From Gallionella sp. (lineage in GTDB: Bacteria; Pseudomonadota; Gammaproteobacteria; Burkholderiales; Gallionellaceae): 64,000 bases of DNA. The DNA is taken from NCBI GenBank assembly GCA_028710525.1, contig JAQTTY010000003.1, forward strand, positions 1-64,000. Reading direction: 5' to 3'. Made by a program: the position numbers and the translations under genes. Positions within the stretch are counted from its first letter, which is position 1, and each line of letters opens with the position of its first letter. The notes beneath the pieces were generated by a model that saw nothing but the letters and a program-made list of their open reading frames with translations, ran no database searches and was not told where the DNA came from. Of the stretch, positions 7,435 to 17,697 are shown piece after piece.

Positions 7435-9570
7435 TTAAGCGTGGCCGAAGAAGCCGTAGTACCACAGCACGCCGACCGCGCATGCACCCAGCGCGATGAT
7501 GAGGTAGAAAGGCCAGAGCGATTTTTCCTCAGCAAACGGGTCTACCAAGGAACGAGAAGCGCCATCGGGCAACCTTGCCATGCCGGTCAGGGATGTACCG
7601 AACGGGATATTGATCTTGGCACGTGCGTTGATCGCCCAACCATTCGCATCCAATATCGGAGCAAGGTTACGGTTCTTCAGTTTGAACCATGCCAGTGCCA
7701 CCGCCGGCAGCGAGATCATCAGCATCACACCCACCAATGCGAATGGTATCTGCCAGAATTTCAAACTCAACAAACCAGACATGACTGATGCCAAGATGCC
7801 GCCTATTGCACCGATAGCCAGTCCGATCGCAGCGAAGATACCTGCAAACTTAGCGACATCGAAGGCAGGTTTTGCTGAGGCTGGGGCGGGCGCCGCAACC
7901 GCTTTACTTTGATCCACCACCGCACTTTGCAAATTGCTATCCACAGCACTGGCTTTGGATGCAGCGAGTTTCTGTATCTGCTCGCTGATCGCCTTAACCA
8001 TTTTCTTGTAGGGTGACCAGAAGGCCTGACGCAGGCTGATAGGGTTATCGATGATGCGCACGACATTAGCATCCCAATCATTGCCCTGACAGTCATAGAA
8101 GATACCGTTGCGACCCACCATCAGGAAATCCGCATCGCCCGCAGTGAAAGCCGCAGCGATGTTCATCTTGCCGCCACCGGTCTTGCGCGTGCATTCGCAA
8201 TACACCAGACACATACCACTCAAGCTGGCGAAACTAGCATGCTTAGCCACATCCTCTACACGCACGCACAACTCGCAACTGCGTCTATCTAAATACAAAG
8301 TACCAACTTGAAAGATACCTTTGTCTTTGCCTCGATAAAAATGACGGAAGGATACGAAATTGTTCACCAGCAGATACAGGTCGCGCTTGTAGCGCAGCAA
8401 TTTCTCCACCGAATGGATGGACTTAACTTCGGACTCAACGGACTTATCCTGTTTGATCAGATCATTGATCGCTGCCTCGTGGCTACTCGACAATATCTCG
8501 GTGATACGCTTCATACCCAAGGGCTCTACTGCGTTAGCTGGTTTGGCTGCCTGCCAAGCAAAGTATGCAGAGAATTTTCCGCACACAGTCTGCCAGTCAG
8601 CGGCGCTCAAACTAGATTTATCGCCTAACAAGGGACGCAACACCTGAACGTTGAGCGCTTCTATACGTGACTGCCAAACTGGATTCAGCGTCCCATCCAG
8701 GGGCAAAGACTTGCCGGCGGCTACTGTTGCCAGCGGGAAATTACCTACCTCAGCGTTCTGTGCGGAAAGATTTTGGGCGGCGAATTGTTGATAGTCCGCA
8801 ACAGCACGACTCAGCGGCTCAGCAGCACGCGCATCATAGGCAGCCAATTGGCATCGGGTGAAATAGTCTTCCACTTTGTCGCGTACTGCCGCGAGCGCGG
8901 CGGCTGCTGCACTGGTGCCTTCACCTAGTGGCAATATCGCAGCATCTTTGGCTGACGCAGCAGACCAGTCTGCATAGCCACGCAATTCGTCGAAGAACGC
9001 TAGCGTCAACGCTTCGTTCACACCAACCTCACCGCTCAGATCAGCGGCTGATCCTTTGCATTTGATGATGTCTTCCAGCGTGGCACTTGCTGCAGCATCT
9101 TCAACTTGCTTGGCCGCGATGACACCGTCACCGTTGTATCTCAACGCCAACAGGAACTTCTCGATATCCTGCATATCCTCCAGCGTAATCTCCAAAGCAT
9201 CAGCCTTGCCTAAACTTTTGAGGATATGGCGCACCGAAGCCAACACATGCTGACCTTCCTGGGTACTGTCATCGATGTCGTGCAGAGCCAAACAGTCTGT
9301 ACCACTCACCAGCACATCTGCATCCTTGAGCAAGCTGCCCGCCCAAGCGATCGCCGCCAATACTTCATTGGCGCGCACTCGACCGTCGCCGTCACTATCT
9401 ATCATGTCTAGTGTCTTGGAGTCGAACTCGATGCCGCGTGTCGGGCAACTCAGCGCTACCCAAAGCTTTTGGTTCAGATCTTTAAGTGCCAGCAGGTCGG
9501 CCCCGCTATCTATTTGCACCTGATCGAATCCGCCTGCGGGGAAAAAATTCCATGTGTGTGCTGCAGTCAT
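7435..9570 (-). CDS. EF-hand membrane protein of unknown function
   Basis: A 711-residue protein counted from ATG 9568-9570, which has an AGGAG six bases upstream; the ATG two codons earlier directly abuts that AGGAG. A canonical EF-hand loop, DSDGDGRVRANEV, lies near residues 58-70, and a degenerate one (NGDGVIAAKQVE) near 146-158. The middle is helical. A Cys-rich block follows at about 432-462 (C-x2-C, then C-x3-C-x-C) with a GGGKMNIAAAFTAGDADFLMVG segment reminiscent of a beta-sandwich or metal site. Three transmembrane helices at about 575-600, 606-630 and 686-708 end the protein. There is no signal peptide, so the large N-terminal part is probably cytoplasmic. No family recognised; calcium or other metal sensing at the membrane is inference. 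Confidence 0.75.
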   Translation of the reverse strand: MTAAHTWNFFPAGGFDQVQIDSGADLLALKDLNQKLWVALSCPTRGIEFDSKTLDMIDSDGDGRVRANEVLAAIAWAGSLLKDADVLVSGTDCLALHDIDDSTQEGQHVLASVRHILKSLGKADALEITLEDMQDIEKFLLALRYNGDGVIAAKQVEDAAASATLEDIIKCKGSAADLSGEVGVNEALTLAFFDELRGYADWSAASAKDAAILPLGEGTSAAAAALAAVRDKVEDYFTRCQLAAYDARAAEPLSRAVADYQQFAAQNLSAQNAEVGNFPLATVAAGKSLPLDGTLNPVWQSRIEALNVQVLRPLLGDKSSLSAADWQTVCGKFSAYFAWQAAKPANAVEPLGMKRITEILSSSHEAAINDLIKQDKSVESEVKSIHSVEKLLRYKRDLYLLVNNFVSFRHFYRGKDKGIFQVGTLYLDRRSCELCVRVEDVAKHASFASLSGMCLVYCECTRKTGGGKMNIAAAFTAGDADFLMVGRNGIFYDCQGNDWDANVVRIIDNPISLRQAFWSPYKKMVKAISEQIQKLAASKASAVDSNLQSAVVDQSKAVAAPAPASAKPAFDVAKFAGIFAAIGLAIGAIGGILASVMSGLLSLKFWQIPFALVGVMLMISLPAVALAWFKLKNRNLAPILDANGWAINARAKINIPFGTSLTGMARLPDGASRSLVDPFAEEKSLWPFYLIIALGACAVGVLWYYGFFGHA

Positions 9571-9644
9571 ACCCATCTCCTAATGTTGTTATGTTAATAA
9601 GAAATTGAAGCGAAAAAGCGGGGTGATTATACCGAATGAAAGAT

Positions 9645-10490
9645 TTAGTTTTCGTGATACTCCAGCGTGTAATGAGCATGCTCATCCTGCGCCAGATGTT
9701 TAGCCAGATAAGGCATGACTTCCTGCAACACCCCGTGTAATACCCAAGGTGGATTGAGGACGAACATGCCGCTGCCATGCATGCCTATGCCCTCCGCGCC
9801 TTCTGCTTTGACAGTGAGCGCGACATGCAGCCAGCTCTTGACTGGCAAGGTCTTCATCTCTTCAGGCAAACGCCGCGCATCATCGCGTTGCAACTGTGGA
9901 TACCACACTGCGTAGATACCGTTGGCGAAACGTTTCAAGCCTTCCTTGAGACTATCGACCACGCGCTGATAATCTTGTTTTTCCTCATAGGGAGGATCGA
10001 TCAGAATCAGCCCGCGTCGCGGAGGGGGTGGCAGCAAAGCCTTCAGTGCACCAAAACCGTTGGCCTGATGGGTCAGGGCTTGCGGGTCATAATCGATAAA
10101 ATTCTCCAGCAAGATATCGCTGTCGGTTGGATGCAATTCATACAGGCGCAACCTGTCGTCCGGGCGCATCATCTTGAGTGCCACTAGCGGCGAGCCGGGA
10201 TATATCTTCATCTCTCCGTCGGGGTTCAGCGCTTTGACCAAGGCCACATAGTCGGCCAGTGCAGCTGGCATATCGGTGCGATCCCACAAGCGTGCGATGC
10301 CGCTCTCATACTCGGCATTCTGGGTAGCGTAACCGCTGTCTAGGGAATAACAACCAGCCCCCGCATGCGTATCTATATACCAATAGGGTTTATCCTTCAG
10401 CCCTAGGTATTGCAGTAATTGGCATTCGACGAAGTGTTTCAGCACATCGGCATGATTGCCGGCATGAAAAGCATGGCGATAACTCAGCAT
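9645..10490 (-). CDS. rlmJ: 23S rRNA (adenine2030-N6)-methyltransferase RlmJ
   Basis: SAM-dependent methyltransferase that modifies A2030 of 23S rRNA, 281 residues, full length. The N-terminal signature MLSYRHAFHAGNHADVLKH, the SAM-binding THAGAG at 41-46 and the N6-adenine catalytic motif DPPY at 165-168 are all visible. It stands alone on the minus strand and starts about 170 bp from the divergent ECF permease gene. Standard housekeeping gene, no anomaly. Confidence 0.95.
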   Translation of the reverse strand: MLSYRHAFHAGNHADVLKHFVECQLLQYLGLKDKPYWYIDTHAGAGCYSLDSGYATQNAEYESGIARLWDRTDMPAALADYVALVKALNPDGEMKIYPGSPLVALKMMRPDDRLRLYELHPTDSDILLENFIDYDPQALTHQANGFGALKALLPPPPRRGLILIDPPYEEKQDYQRVVDSLKEGLKRFANGIYAVWYPQLQRDDARRLPEEMKTLPVKSWLHVALTVKAEGAEGIGMHGSGMFVLNPPWVLHGVLQEVMPYLAKHLAQDEHAHYTLEYHEN

Positions 10491-10657
10491 GGATAGGACG
10501 TTGAAGATTGAGCAGGCGGCGATTGTGCCATGCGTCAGGGCAAAATGCTCGTATTGGAACTTGTAATCATTTCGATAGCTGGCACAATCGGGACTGGATA
10601 CAAAATCAGCCCCGCCTAAACCGGCAAAACCTTCGGGACGAGGAAAACGCTAAAGAC

Positions 10658-11335
10658 ATGGAAATCTACGCACAGATCTTCAGTCATGATTGGCTATTGA
10701 TAAGCAACTATGTGTTCGCCTTCATCTTGTTGCGCGCCATCTGGACCGCACCGTGGAAATCGTTCTGGGCCAATCAAGCTCAGTTCAGTGCGCTGATCGG
10801 TCTGGGCATCTGGCTGGCAGCATTGTGGTTATTTCCCGTAGGCGTACGTGACGGATTGAAACTGCACCCCTTAGGCGCGACCTTGTGCTTTCTCATCTTC
10901 GACTGGCAGATCGCCACCCTGCTATTGAGCGCCATCCTATATATCTCGTTGCGGCATGACGGAACCAACTTGATCGCACTGGGTAACATCGGACTCGTGA
11001 TGATCATCCTGCCTATATTGCTCAGCCACATCAGCCTGAGGTTGTTCTACCGCTACGGTAAACCCAACTATTTCGGCTTCGTGTTGTGGAACGGCTATGC
11101 CGTGGGGGCGCTGACTATGCTGATCGTGGCGCTGGTAAATGGCTATCTGATCATACAGACCGGTAAATACAGCGCCTTCACTATGCGCAATGTGTACTTC
11201 GACTATCTGCCCATCATAATGTCGGCTGAATCGGCACTGACCGGCGCCTTCATCTCAGGCTTTGCGGCCTTCCAACCCAATGCCGTGGCCCATTTCAATC
11301 CCGACATCTATTACGCCAAGAAACCACCCGAGTGA
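10658..11335 (+). CDS. CbiM-like energy-coupling factor (ECF) transporter permease
   Basis: A 225-residue protein with about six hydrophobic helices. The pattern GVRDGLKLHPLGAT and the closing AESALTGAFISGF...FNPDIYY match the COG3235 family, membrane proteins related to the CbiM substrate-binding unit of ECF-type nickel/cobalt importers. The ATG at 10658 is preferred: it is preceded by a purine-rich GAGG about 14 bp upstream, and the 50 residues before it in the open frame are unlike a membrane protein. No CbiQ/CbiO partners and no cobalamin or Ni riboswitch are visible nearby, so the substrate is unknown. It converges with the DUF455 gene, 3 bp apart. Confidence 0.7.
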   Translation: MEIYAQIFSHDWLLISNYVFAFILLRAIWTAPWKSFWANQAQFSALIGLGIWLAALWLFPVGVRDGLKLHPLGATLCFLIFDWQIATLLLSAILYISLRHDGTNLIALGNIGLVMIILPILLSHISLRLFYRYGKPNYFGFVLWNGYAVGALTMLIVALVNGYLIIQTGKYSAFTMRNVYFDYLPIIMSAESALTGAFISGFAAFQPNAVAHFNPDIYYAKKPPE

Positions 11336-11338
11336 CAC

Positions 11339-12145
11339 TTAACCCAGCGCAGCCAACTCCGCTTCGCTGAACCCCGCCGCACGACGCGCTTCCAGATTGA
11401 ACGGGCCTCGCAACATCGGTGCTGCGTATTGTTTGGCGAGTTGCGCATACGTAGCGATAGGTTCCAAGCCGCGCTGCGCACAGAGATAGCCATACCAGCG
11501 ATTACCTACCTGCACATGCCCCACTTCCTCACGCAAGATGATGTCCATGATCGCAGCGGCCTGATGGTCTCCGGCCTGCGCAAGTTTGGCGCGCACCTTA
11601 GGCGTGGCATCCAACCCGCGTGCCTCCATGGTGCGCGGCACTAGGGCGATACGCGCCAGCACATCTCCCGTGGTCTTGTTCGCCATCTCCCACAGACTGT
11701 TATGCCCAGGAAAATCGCCATAGGCATAACCCAGCGACCTCAGATGCTCCTCCAACAGGGTGAAATGTTGTGCCTCCTCCTCTGCAACCCGCAACCAATC
11801 GGTGTAGTACTCAGCTGGCATATCGGCAAAACGCCACAACGCATCGAGCGCCAAATTGATGGCATTGAATTCGATATGAGTCATCGCATGAACCAAAGTG
11901 GCACGACCTTCGGGCGTGATCATAGAGCGATGCTTCAAGTCTTTGGGCAACACCAACTCAGGTCTGGCTGGCCGTCCAGGGATAGTGGCAGGTGCAAGCA
12001 GTTCCGCATGTGTGTCCAAGCTCATCCCACCTGACGCCCATTTACTTGCCATATCTCGCACCCCAGCAGCCTTGCGTGTTGCATCCGATTCCATGAGCCA
12101 AGTCAGGGCAACGGCACGCAACTCAATTACAGGAAGCGCGGTCAT
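11339..12145 (-). CDS. DUF455 ferritin-like domain protein
   Basis: A 268-residue protein of the DUF455 family, which adopts a ferritin-like four-helix fold related to MiaE-type di-iron hydroxylases. Candidate iron ligands are in MTHIEFNAINLALDAL, EEEAQHF and REEVGHVQVG, each giving E or E-x2-H spaced as in di-iron proteins. Its ATG overlaps the rep stop codon (ATGA), so it is translationally coupled to the helicase gene. The reaction is unknown for most members; a hydroxylase or oxidase role is family-level inference. Confidence 0.85.
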   Translation of the reverse strand: MTALPVIELRAVALTWLMESDATRKAAGVRDMASKWASGGMSLDTHAELLAPATIPGRPARPELVLPKDLKHRSMITPEGRATLVHAMTHIEFNAINLALDALWRFADMPAEYYTDWLRVAEEEAQHFTLLEEHLRSLGYAYGDFPGHNSLWEMANKTTGDVLARIALVPRTMEARGLDATPKVRAKLAQAGDHQAAAIMDIILREEVGHVQVGNRWYGYLCAQRGLEPIATYAQLAKQYAAPMLRGPFNLEARRAAGFSEAELAALG

Positions 12146-14142
12146 TGTTCTGCTCCTGTTTTATTTAGCATCGCTTTCAATCTGGCCAATTTATCCATGC
12201 CTTCATTCTTGGTCACGGTGGGTGTGGCATCGGCATGGCCGCCGGCATAGGTCAGCGAACTCTCCGGCATCTCGTCCAGAAAGCGGCTGGGCTCGCAAGC
12301 GAACCACTCTTTGCCACGGCGTCTACGGTTGCAATAGCTGATCTGCAAACTGCGCTGCGCGCGCGTGATGCCCACATACATGAGGCGGCGCTCTTCCTCT
12401 ATACCCTTCTCGTCGCTGTCGCGGAACGGCAAGATGTCTTCCTCCACGCCGATGATAAATACATGCGGGAATTCCAATCCTTTTGCGGCATGCAAGGTAG
12501 ATAGCGATACCGCGTCTAGCTCTTTGTCCTTGCCTTCCAGCATATTGATGAGCGCGATAGTCTGCACCATGTCCAGCAGAGACTTCTCATCCGCCTCGGC
12601 CTTGCGCTTCATCCAGCCGATGAAATCCTGCACGTTCTTCCAGCGCGTCTCGGCCTGACGTGACTCAAAGGAGTCATACAGCCAAGCTTCGTAATTGATG
12701 GCGCGTAACAACTCATCCAATAACTCCGCGCAAGAGTCTTTATCGGCGCGCGCCTCCAGACGATTGATGAAGTTGCAGAAGGTCATCAGGTCTTCGTGCT
12801 GATGAGCCGACAACAATTCAGCCATCTGCGTCTCGAAGGCCGCCTCGAACAGGCTGACCTGACGTCGGCCCGCATAGTTACCGAGCTTCTCCAATGTGGC
12901 ATTGCCGATGCCGCGTTTAGGGGTGGTGATGGCGCGGATGAACGCAGGATCGTCATCGGTATTCGCCAACAAGCGCAGATAGGACACGATGTCCTTGATC
13001 TCGGCCTTGTCGAAGAACGAGGTACCACCGCTGACCGTATAGGGCACACGTTGCGCGCGCAACTGCTCCTCGAAGGCGCGCGACAGATAGTTGCTGCGGT
13101 ACAAGATGGCGTAATCCGAGTACTTGGTATGGTGTTCGAACTTATGCGCCATCAGCTTCATCACCACACTCTCCGCCTCATGCTCATCGTCGCGTGCCAC
13201 ATAGATACGCACCGTGTCACCTATGCCGTGTTCGCTCCACAGCGTCTTCTCGAACACCTTGGTGTTGTGATTGATGAGATGGTTGGCCACGGTCAGGATG
13301 CGCTGCGAGGAGCGATAGTTCTGCTCCAGTTTGATCACATTGAGATTGCTGAAATCGGTACGTAAATTATGTAGATTTTCAATACTCGCACCGCGCCAAG
13401 CATAGATGGCTTGATCGTCATCGCCCACCGCAGTGAATGCAGCGCGTGGACCCGCCAGCAACTTGGTCAACTGATATTGGCAGTCGTTGGTGTCCTGATA
13501 TTCATCGATGAGCAGATAGCGCAATCTGTGCTGCCAGCGCTCCAAAGCTTCAGGATGTTCTTTGAATAAGACGACCGGCAGATGGATTAGATCATCGAAG
13601 TCGACAGCTTGATAGGCACGCAAGGTCTCTTGATAACGACCATAGACCCGCGCCTGCACTTTCTCTTCTTCGCTGGTGCCGTTTTGTAATGCCATCTCCG
13701 GCGAGACGAAAGCTGATTTCCAGTTTGACACTTGCGTTTGCAGATCACGTATCTCTTGCTTGTCGCCGGAATTGGTCAGCTCACTGAATATCTTCCACGC
13801 ATCGCTGGAATCTAATATCGAAAACTGCGGCTTATAGCCCAGCAACTTGCCTTCGTTACGCATGATGTGCATGCCTAGGGAATGGAAGGTGCTGACTACC
13901 AAACCCTGCGCCTGCGAGCCTTGCAACAAACCGCCGACACGCTCACGCATCTCGTTGGCAGCCTTGTTGGTAAAGGTGATAGCAGCAACGTTGCGCGCCG
14001 CATAACCGCACTCCTGCACCAGATAGGCAATCTTGTGCGTGATGACACGAGTCTTGCCGCTGCCCGCACCGGCCAGCACTAACAAGGGCCCGCCCAGATA
14101 AGTGGCCGCCTCGCGCTGCACCTCATTGAGCTTGCTTAGCAT
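12142..14142 (-). CDS. rep: ATP-dependent 3'-5' DNA helicase Rep
   Basis: Superfamily 1 helicase of 666 residues that helps replication forks past protein blocks. Walker A is AGAGSGKT at residues 24-31, followed by ITFTNKAANEMRERVG, the DEYQDTN Walker B, the GDDDQAIYAWRGA motif III and a late VSLSTLHAAKGLEFPHVF motif V region. The Rep-type sequence around motifs Ia-III fits better than UvrD. The start chosen is ATG 14140-14142, matching the family N-terminus (MLSKLNEVQREAA); an open frame extends 19 codons upstream into the previous gene. It lies 10 bp after the secretin-like gene and is coupled to DUF455. Confidence 0.93.
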   Translation of the reverse strand: MLSKLNEVQREAATYLGGPLLVLAGAGSGKTRVITHKIAYLVQECGYAARNVAAITFTNKAANEMRERVGGLLQGSQAQGLVVSTFHSLGMHIMRNEGKLLGYKPQFSILDSSDAWKIFSELTNSGDKQEIRDLQTQVSNWKSAFVSPEMALQNGTSEEEKVQARVYGRYQETLRAYQAVDFDDLIHLPVVLFKEHPEALERWQHRLRYLLIDEYQDTNDCQYQLTKLLAGPRAAFTAVGDDDQAIYAWRGASIENLHNLRTDFSNLNVIKLEQNYRSSQRILTVANHLINHNTKVFEKTLWSEHGIGDTVRIYVARDDEHEAESVVMKLMAHKFEHHTKYSDYAILYRSNYLSRAFEEQLRAQRVPYTVSGGTSFFDKAEIKDIVSYLRLLANTDDDPAFIRAITTPKRGIGNATLEKLGNYAGRRQVSLFEAAFETQMAELLSAHQHEDLMTFCNFINRLEARADKDSCAELLDELLRAINYEAWLYDSFESRQAETRWKNVQDFIGWMKRKAEADEKSLLDMVQTIALINMLEGKDKELDAVSLSTLHAAKGLEFPHVFIIGVEEDILPFRDSDEKGIEEERRLMYVGITRAQRSLQISYCNRRRRGKEWFACEPSRFLDEMPESSLTYAGGHADATPTVTKNEGMDKLARLKAMLNKTGAEQ

Positions 14143-14152
14143 CGTGCTGAAC

Positions 14153-15019
14153 TCACTGTGCGATCTCTTCCACTTTGATATAGACGTTGCGATTGTCATC
14201 CGTCGAACTGCTACTGCGGCTATTCAGGCTGTCGTTACGACTCTCCTGATGTTGTGACACGCCGCCCATCTCCATCCATTCGCCTAAACGCCCAGACACG
14301 GAGGTGGCCGAACGTTGTACATTCTGTACGGGATAATTGCCCTGCATATTACCTAGGCTGTCGTTCTGCGTGCTGATGTCCAAGGTCACGTTGTCACCAC
14401 GGATACGCGGACGGACATAAAATCCGCTGCTGACATCCTGATACTGCGTCTGCTCCACCACTTCTGTACCCCAAGGATGCTGGATGATCTGGCGCTGCGG
14501 CACTGGTACCGTTTGTCCGACACGGATAAAGGCACGACCGCCTTCCAACACGGATACCTGTTGGGTCTTGTGATCTTTGCTCTGGCTGTCACGATCTTCG
14601 ATACGCGCGTTCAGCGTGTCGCCGCCTCTTTGTAACTGAACATTCAAACCGTTTTGATTGCCACTACGGGGTACATCGAGTCGCGCGGAATTCCCCAAAC
14701 GCAAACTACCCGACACTTCGCGCATACGGGCCAACGTGGCCTGATCCACATCCTGCATCACACTGATGCGCAAACGACGCGGGGCACTATCGATACTGGC
14801 TAATATTTGTTTGATTTGCACCAACTTTTCGGGTGAGGTGCTCAATATCAGCTGATAACCCATACCGTTGGCAACTTCTCCATCGGTCAACAAGGGACGT
14901 ATCAATGGCAAGACTTCATCCACACTGCGATGTTGTAGTTGCACGACCTCCAGTTCATGCGCCATCAGCGGACCAAAGGTCGACAACATCAGTACGATAC
15001 TTAGTAATAGCACTTTCAT
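14153..15019 (-). CDS. Orphan secretin-domain-like periplasmic protein
   Basis: A 288-residue secreted protein with a signal peptide at 1-20. Residues 21-95 (VVQLQHRSVDEVLPLIRPLL, then LILSTSPEKLVQIKQILASID) are an N-domain like those of type II/III/IV pilus secretins. The C-terminal half (RVGQTVPVP, SGFYVRPRI, GDNVTLDIS) resembles the beginning of a secretin beta domain but is too short to build a gate. The last 60 residues are Ser/Asn-rich. It lies 10 bp upstream of rep and 50 bp from a divergent NlpC/P60 gene; no other secretion gene is nearby. The role, perhaps a peptidoglycan- or secretin-associated factor, is unknown. Confidence 0.7.
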   Translation of the reverse strand: MKVLLLSIVLMLSTFGPLMAHELEVVQLQHRSVDEVLPLIRPLLTDGEVANGMGYQLILSTSPEKLVQIKQILASIDSAPRRLRISVMQDVDQATLARMREVSGSLRLGNSARLDVPRSGNQNGLNVQLQRGGDTLNARIEDRDSQSKDHKTQQVSVLEGGRAFIRVGQTVPVPQRQIIQHPWGTEVVEQTQYQDVSSGFYVRPRIRGDNVTLDISTQNDSLGNMQGNYPVQNVQRSATSVSGRLGEWMEMGGVSQHQESRNDSLNSRSSSSTDDNRNVYIKVEEIAQ

Positions 15020-15069
15020 GATGAATACCTCAATTTACAAAAACAAACGGCATACATTATAGTCGGGCA

Positions 15070-15549
15070 ATGCGACCACTCCTCTTACTCATCATCGTCC
15101 TACTCACTGCCTGCTCAGCGCCCATGCCTCGCGAGAGTGGAAGTGTAAATATATCGACTTATAGAGCCCAATCCGACAATGTAGAGTTGATATCGTACGC
15201 ACGCAGTCTGCTGGGTGTACCGTATCACTATGGTGGCAATAACCCAGACCAAGGTTTCGACTGTAGTGGCTATGTCAGCCATGTATACAATCATGTCGCA
15301 GGCATCAAACTCCCACACAACAGTGCACAGATCAGTCGATATGGTCGTTTCGTGTATCGCACCGATCTACGCGACGGCGATTTGGTGTTCTTCAACACCT
15401 CGCGGCAGAAATATTCACATGTAGGTATCTATATCGGTAACGATATTTTCATACACGCACCCAGCAGCGGTGGCAGTATTCGTATCGATGAGTTGAGCAA
15501 TCCTTATTGGCAGCGAAATTACAACGGCGGGCGACGCATCATCGAGTGA
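15070..15549 (+). CDS. NlpC/P60 family cell-wall endopeptidase lipoprotein
   Basis: A 159-residue lipoprotein with lipobox LTAC (Cys15) and an NlpC/P60 cysteine-peptidase domain. The catalytic triad is visible as Cys65 in DCSGYV, His117 in SHVGIYIG and His129 in FIHAPSS. These enzymes cut peptide stems of peptidoglycan, usually gamma-D-Glu-meso-DAP bonds. The gene is divergent from the secretin-like gene (50 bp) and its last 11 bp overlap the convergent mltB gene, another wall hydrolase. The acidic residue after the lipid Cys, which would decide inner- versus outer-membrane retention, is absent, so outer-membrane sorting is expected. Confidence 0.9.
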   Translation: MRPLLLLIIVLLTACSAPMPRESGSVNISTYRAQSDNVELISYARSLLGVPYHYGGNNPDQGFDCSGYVSHVYNHVAGIKLPHNSAQISRYGRFVYRTDLRDGDLVFFNTSRQKYSHVGIYIGNDIFIHAPSSGGSIRIDELSNPYWQRNYNGGRRIIE

Positions 15550-16513
15550 CTTTTCTGCTGTGAGCAACTTTGATCGCCTCAGCTAGTTGGAGTACCGACA
15601 TGGCGTAGAAGTCACTATTGTTGTACTTGGTGATGACATCGAAGTTGTTATAGGCCAGCCAGAACTCCTTGCCCTCTTCCACCGTGAAATCCATCAAGCG
15701 CGCTGGCTTGTCGTAGATGACCTTGCGCAGTGGCGTGAATCCGTCATTAGCCCAATCCTGCAGAGTACGTGGAGTTTTGATATCACTAGTACAGATTGCA
15801 AGGTCGAGGCGTGTCAGGCTAGCAACAGGCTCATCCGTTATCCAACCATACGCTTTCATATAGTTTGCCACACTGCCTATCGCATCGCGGTCTTCATGTA
15901 GTAGATCTATCTTGTGGTTGCCATTGAAATCGACCGCATAGTTGCGGTAGCTGCTGGGCATGAACTGAGGGATACCCAAGGCACCGGCATAAGAACTGCG
16001 CACGGCCAACAGATCAAATTCCTGATCGCGCGCCAACAGCAGATAGTTCTCTAATTCGCTACGAAAGAACGGCGCACGACGAGGATAGTCGAATGCCAGA
16101 GTAGTCAACGCATCTATAGTGCGAAAGCTCCCCGCATTCCTGCCATAGATAGTCTCCACCCCGATGATGGCAACGATGATCTCAGTTGGCACACCATATT
16201 GTCGGGTGGCGCGTTGCAAAGTCAGATGATATTTATCCCAAAACTCTACCCCCAACTTGACACGCTTGGTATTGACGAAGGCGGCACGATATTCCGGCCA
16301 TGGTTTGATGGTGGCTGGTCGCGTAATGGCTTCAATGATTTCGGGGCGATGTTGTGCACGCTCGAATAGATCATCCAGTTCGTTCCTTTTGAAATGATGT
16401 TTGGCGACCATTTCGTCGATGAATTCAGGAATGCCGGGCAACGTAGCAGCTTGTGCAGAGGTCGCTAAAAGCAAGAAGGTTATTGCGCACGCGCAGCTCA
16501 GGAGTGATTTCAT
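15539..16513 (-). CDS. mltB: Membrane-bound-type lytic murein transglycosylase B
   Basis: Family 103-type lytic transglycosylase, 324 residues, which cleaves the glycan strand of peptidoglycan to give 1,6-anhydro-muropeptides. The catalytic Glu120 lies in IIGVETIYGRNAGS. ALGIPQFMPSSYRNYAVDFNGN and the DAIGSVANYMKAYGW block are family hallmarks. The N-terminus is an ordinary cleavable signal peptide ending QAA, with no lipobox, so this copy is probably soluble in the periplasm. Its 3' end overlaps that of the NlpC/P60 gene on the other strand by 11 bp. Confidence 0.94.
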   Translation of the reverse strand: MKSLLSCACAITFLLLATSAQAATLPGIPEFIDEMVAKHHFKRNELDDLFERAQHRPEIIEAITRPATIKPWPEYRAAFVNTKRVKLGVEFWDKYHLTLQRATRQYGVPTEIIVAIIGVETIYGRNAGSFRTIDALTTLAFDYPRRAPFFRSELENYLLLARDQEFDLLAVRSSYAGALGIPQFMPSSYRNYAVDFNGNHKIDLLHEDRDAIGSVANYMKAYGWITDEPVASLTRLDLAICTSDIKTPRTLQDWANDGFTPLRKVIYDKPARLMDFTVEEGKEFWLAYNNFDVITKYNNSDFYAMSVLQLAEAIKVAHSRKVTR

Positions 16514-16614
16514 AGTGCGCGGATTCTACCTTATGCGACAAGGAATGAGCTCCATGCATATGGGATAAACTCGACATAGTGCCGCGACTACTGGTAAATT
16601 CTGCCCTTATTTGA

Positions 16615-17595
<981 letters not shown>

Positions 17596-17618
17596 ACGTC
17601 GTAATCCTGCACATAAAT

Positions 17619-17664
17619 AGCCACCGACACAGGCAAGATGATTTGCCCGTTTCGGTGGCTTTTG
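17619..17664 (+). terminator. Intrinsic terminator of trxB
   Basis: AGCCACCGA (17619-17627) pairs perfectly with TCGGTGGCT (17652-17660), followed by a short T-run. An inner GGCAA/TTGCC stem lengthens the hairpin. It lies about 25 bp beyond the trxB stop. Confidence 0.75.
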
Positions 17665-17697
17665 CATACTCGCGAGACGACATATGAGCACCACAGA

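Noticed and set aside
10491-10657. A cobalamin or nickel riboswitch before the ECF permease
   Set aside because: No B12-box-like sequence or NiCo pattern is seen in the 167-bp gap.
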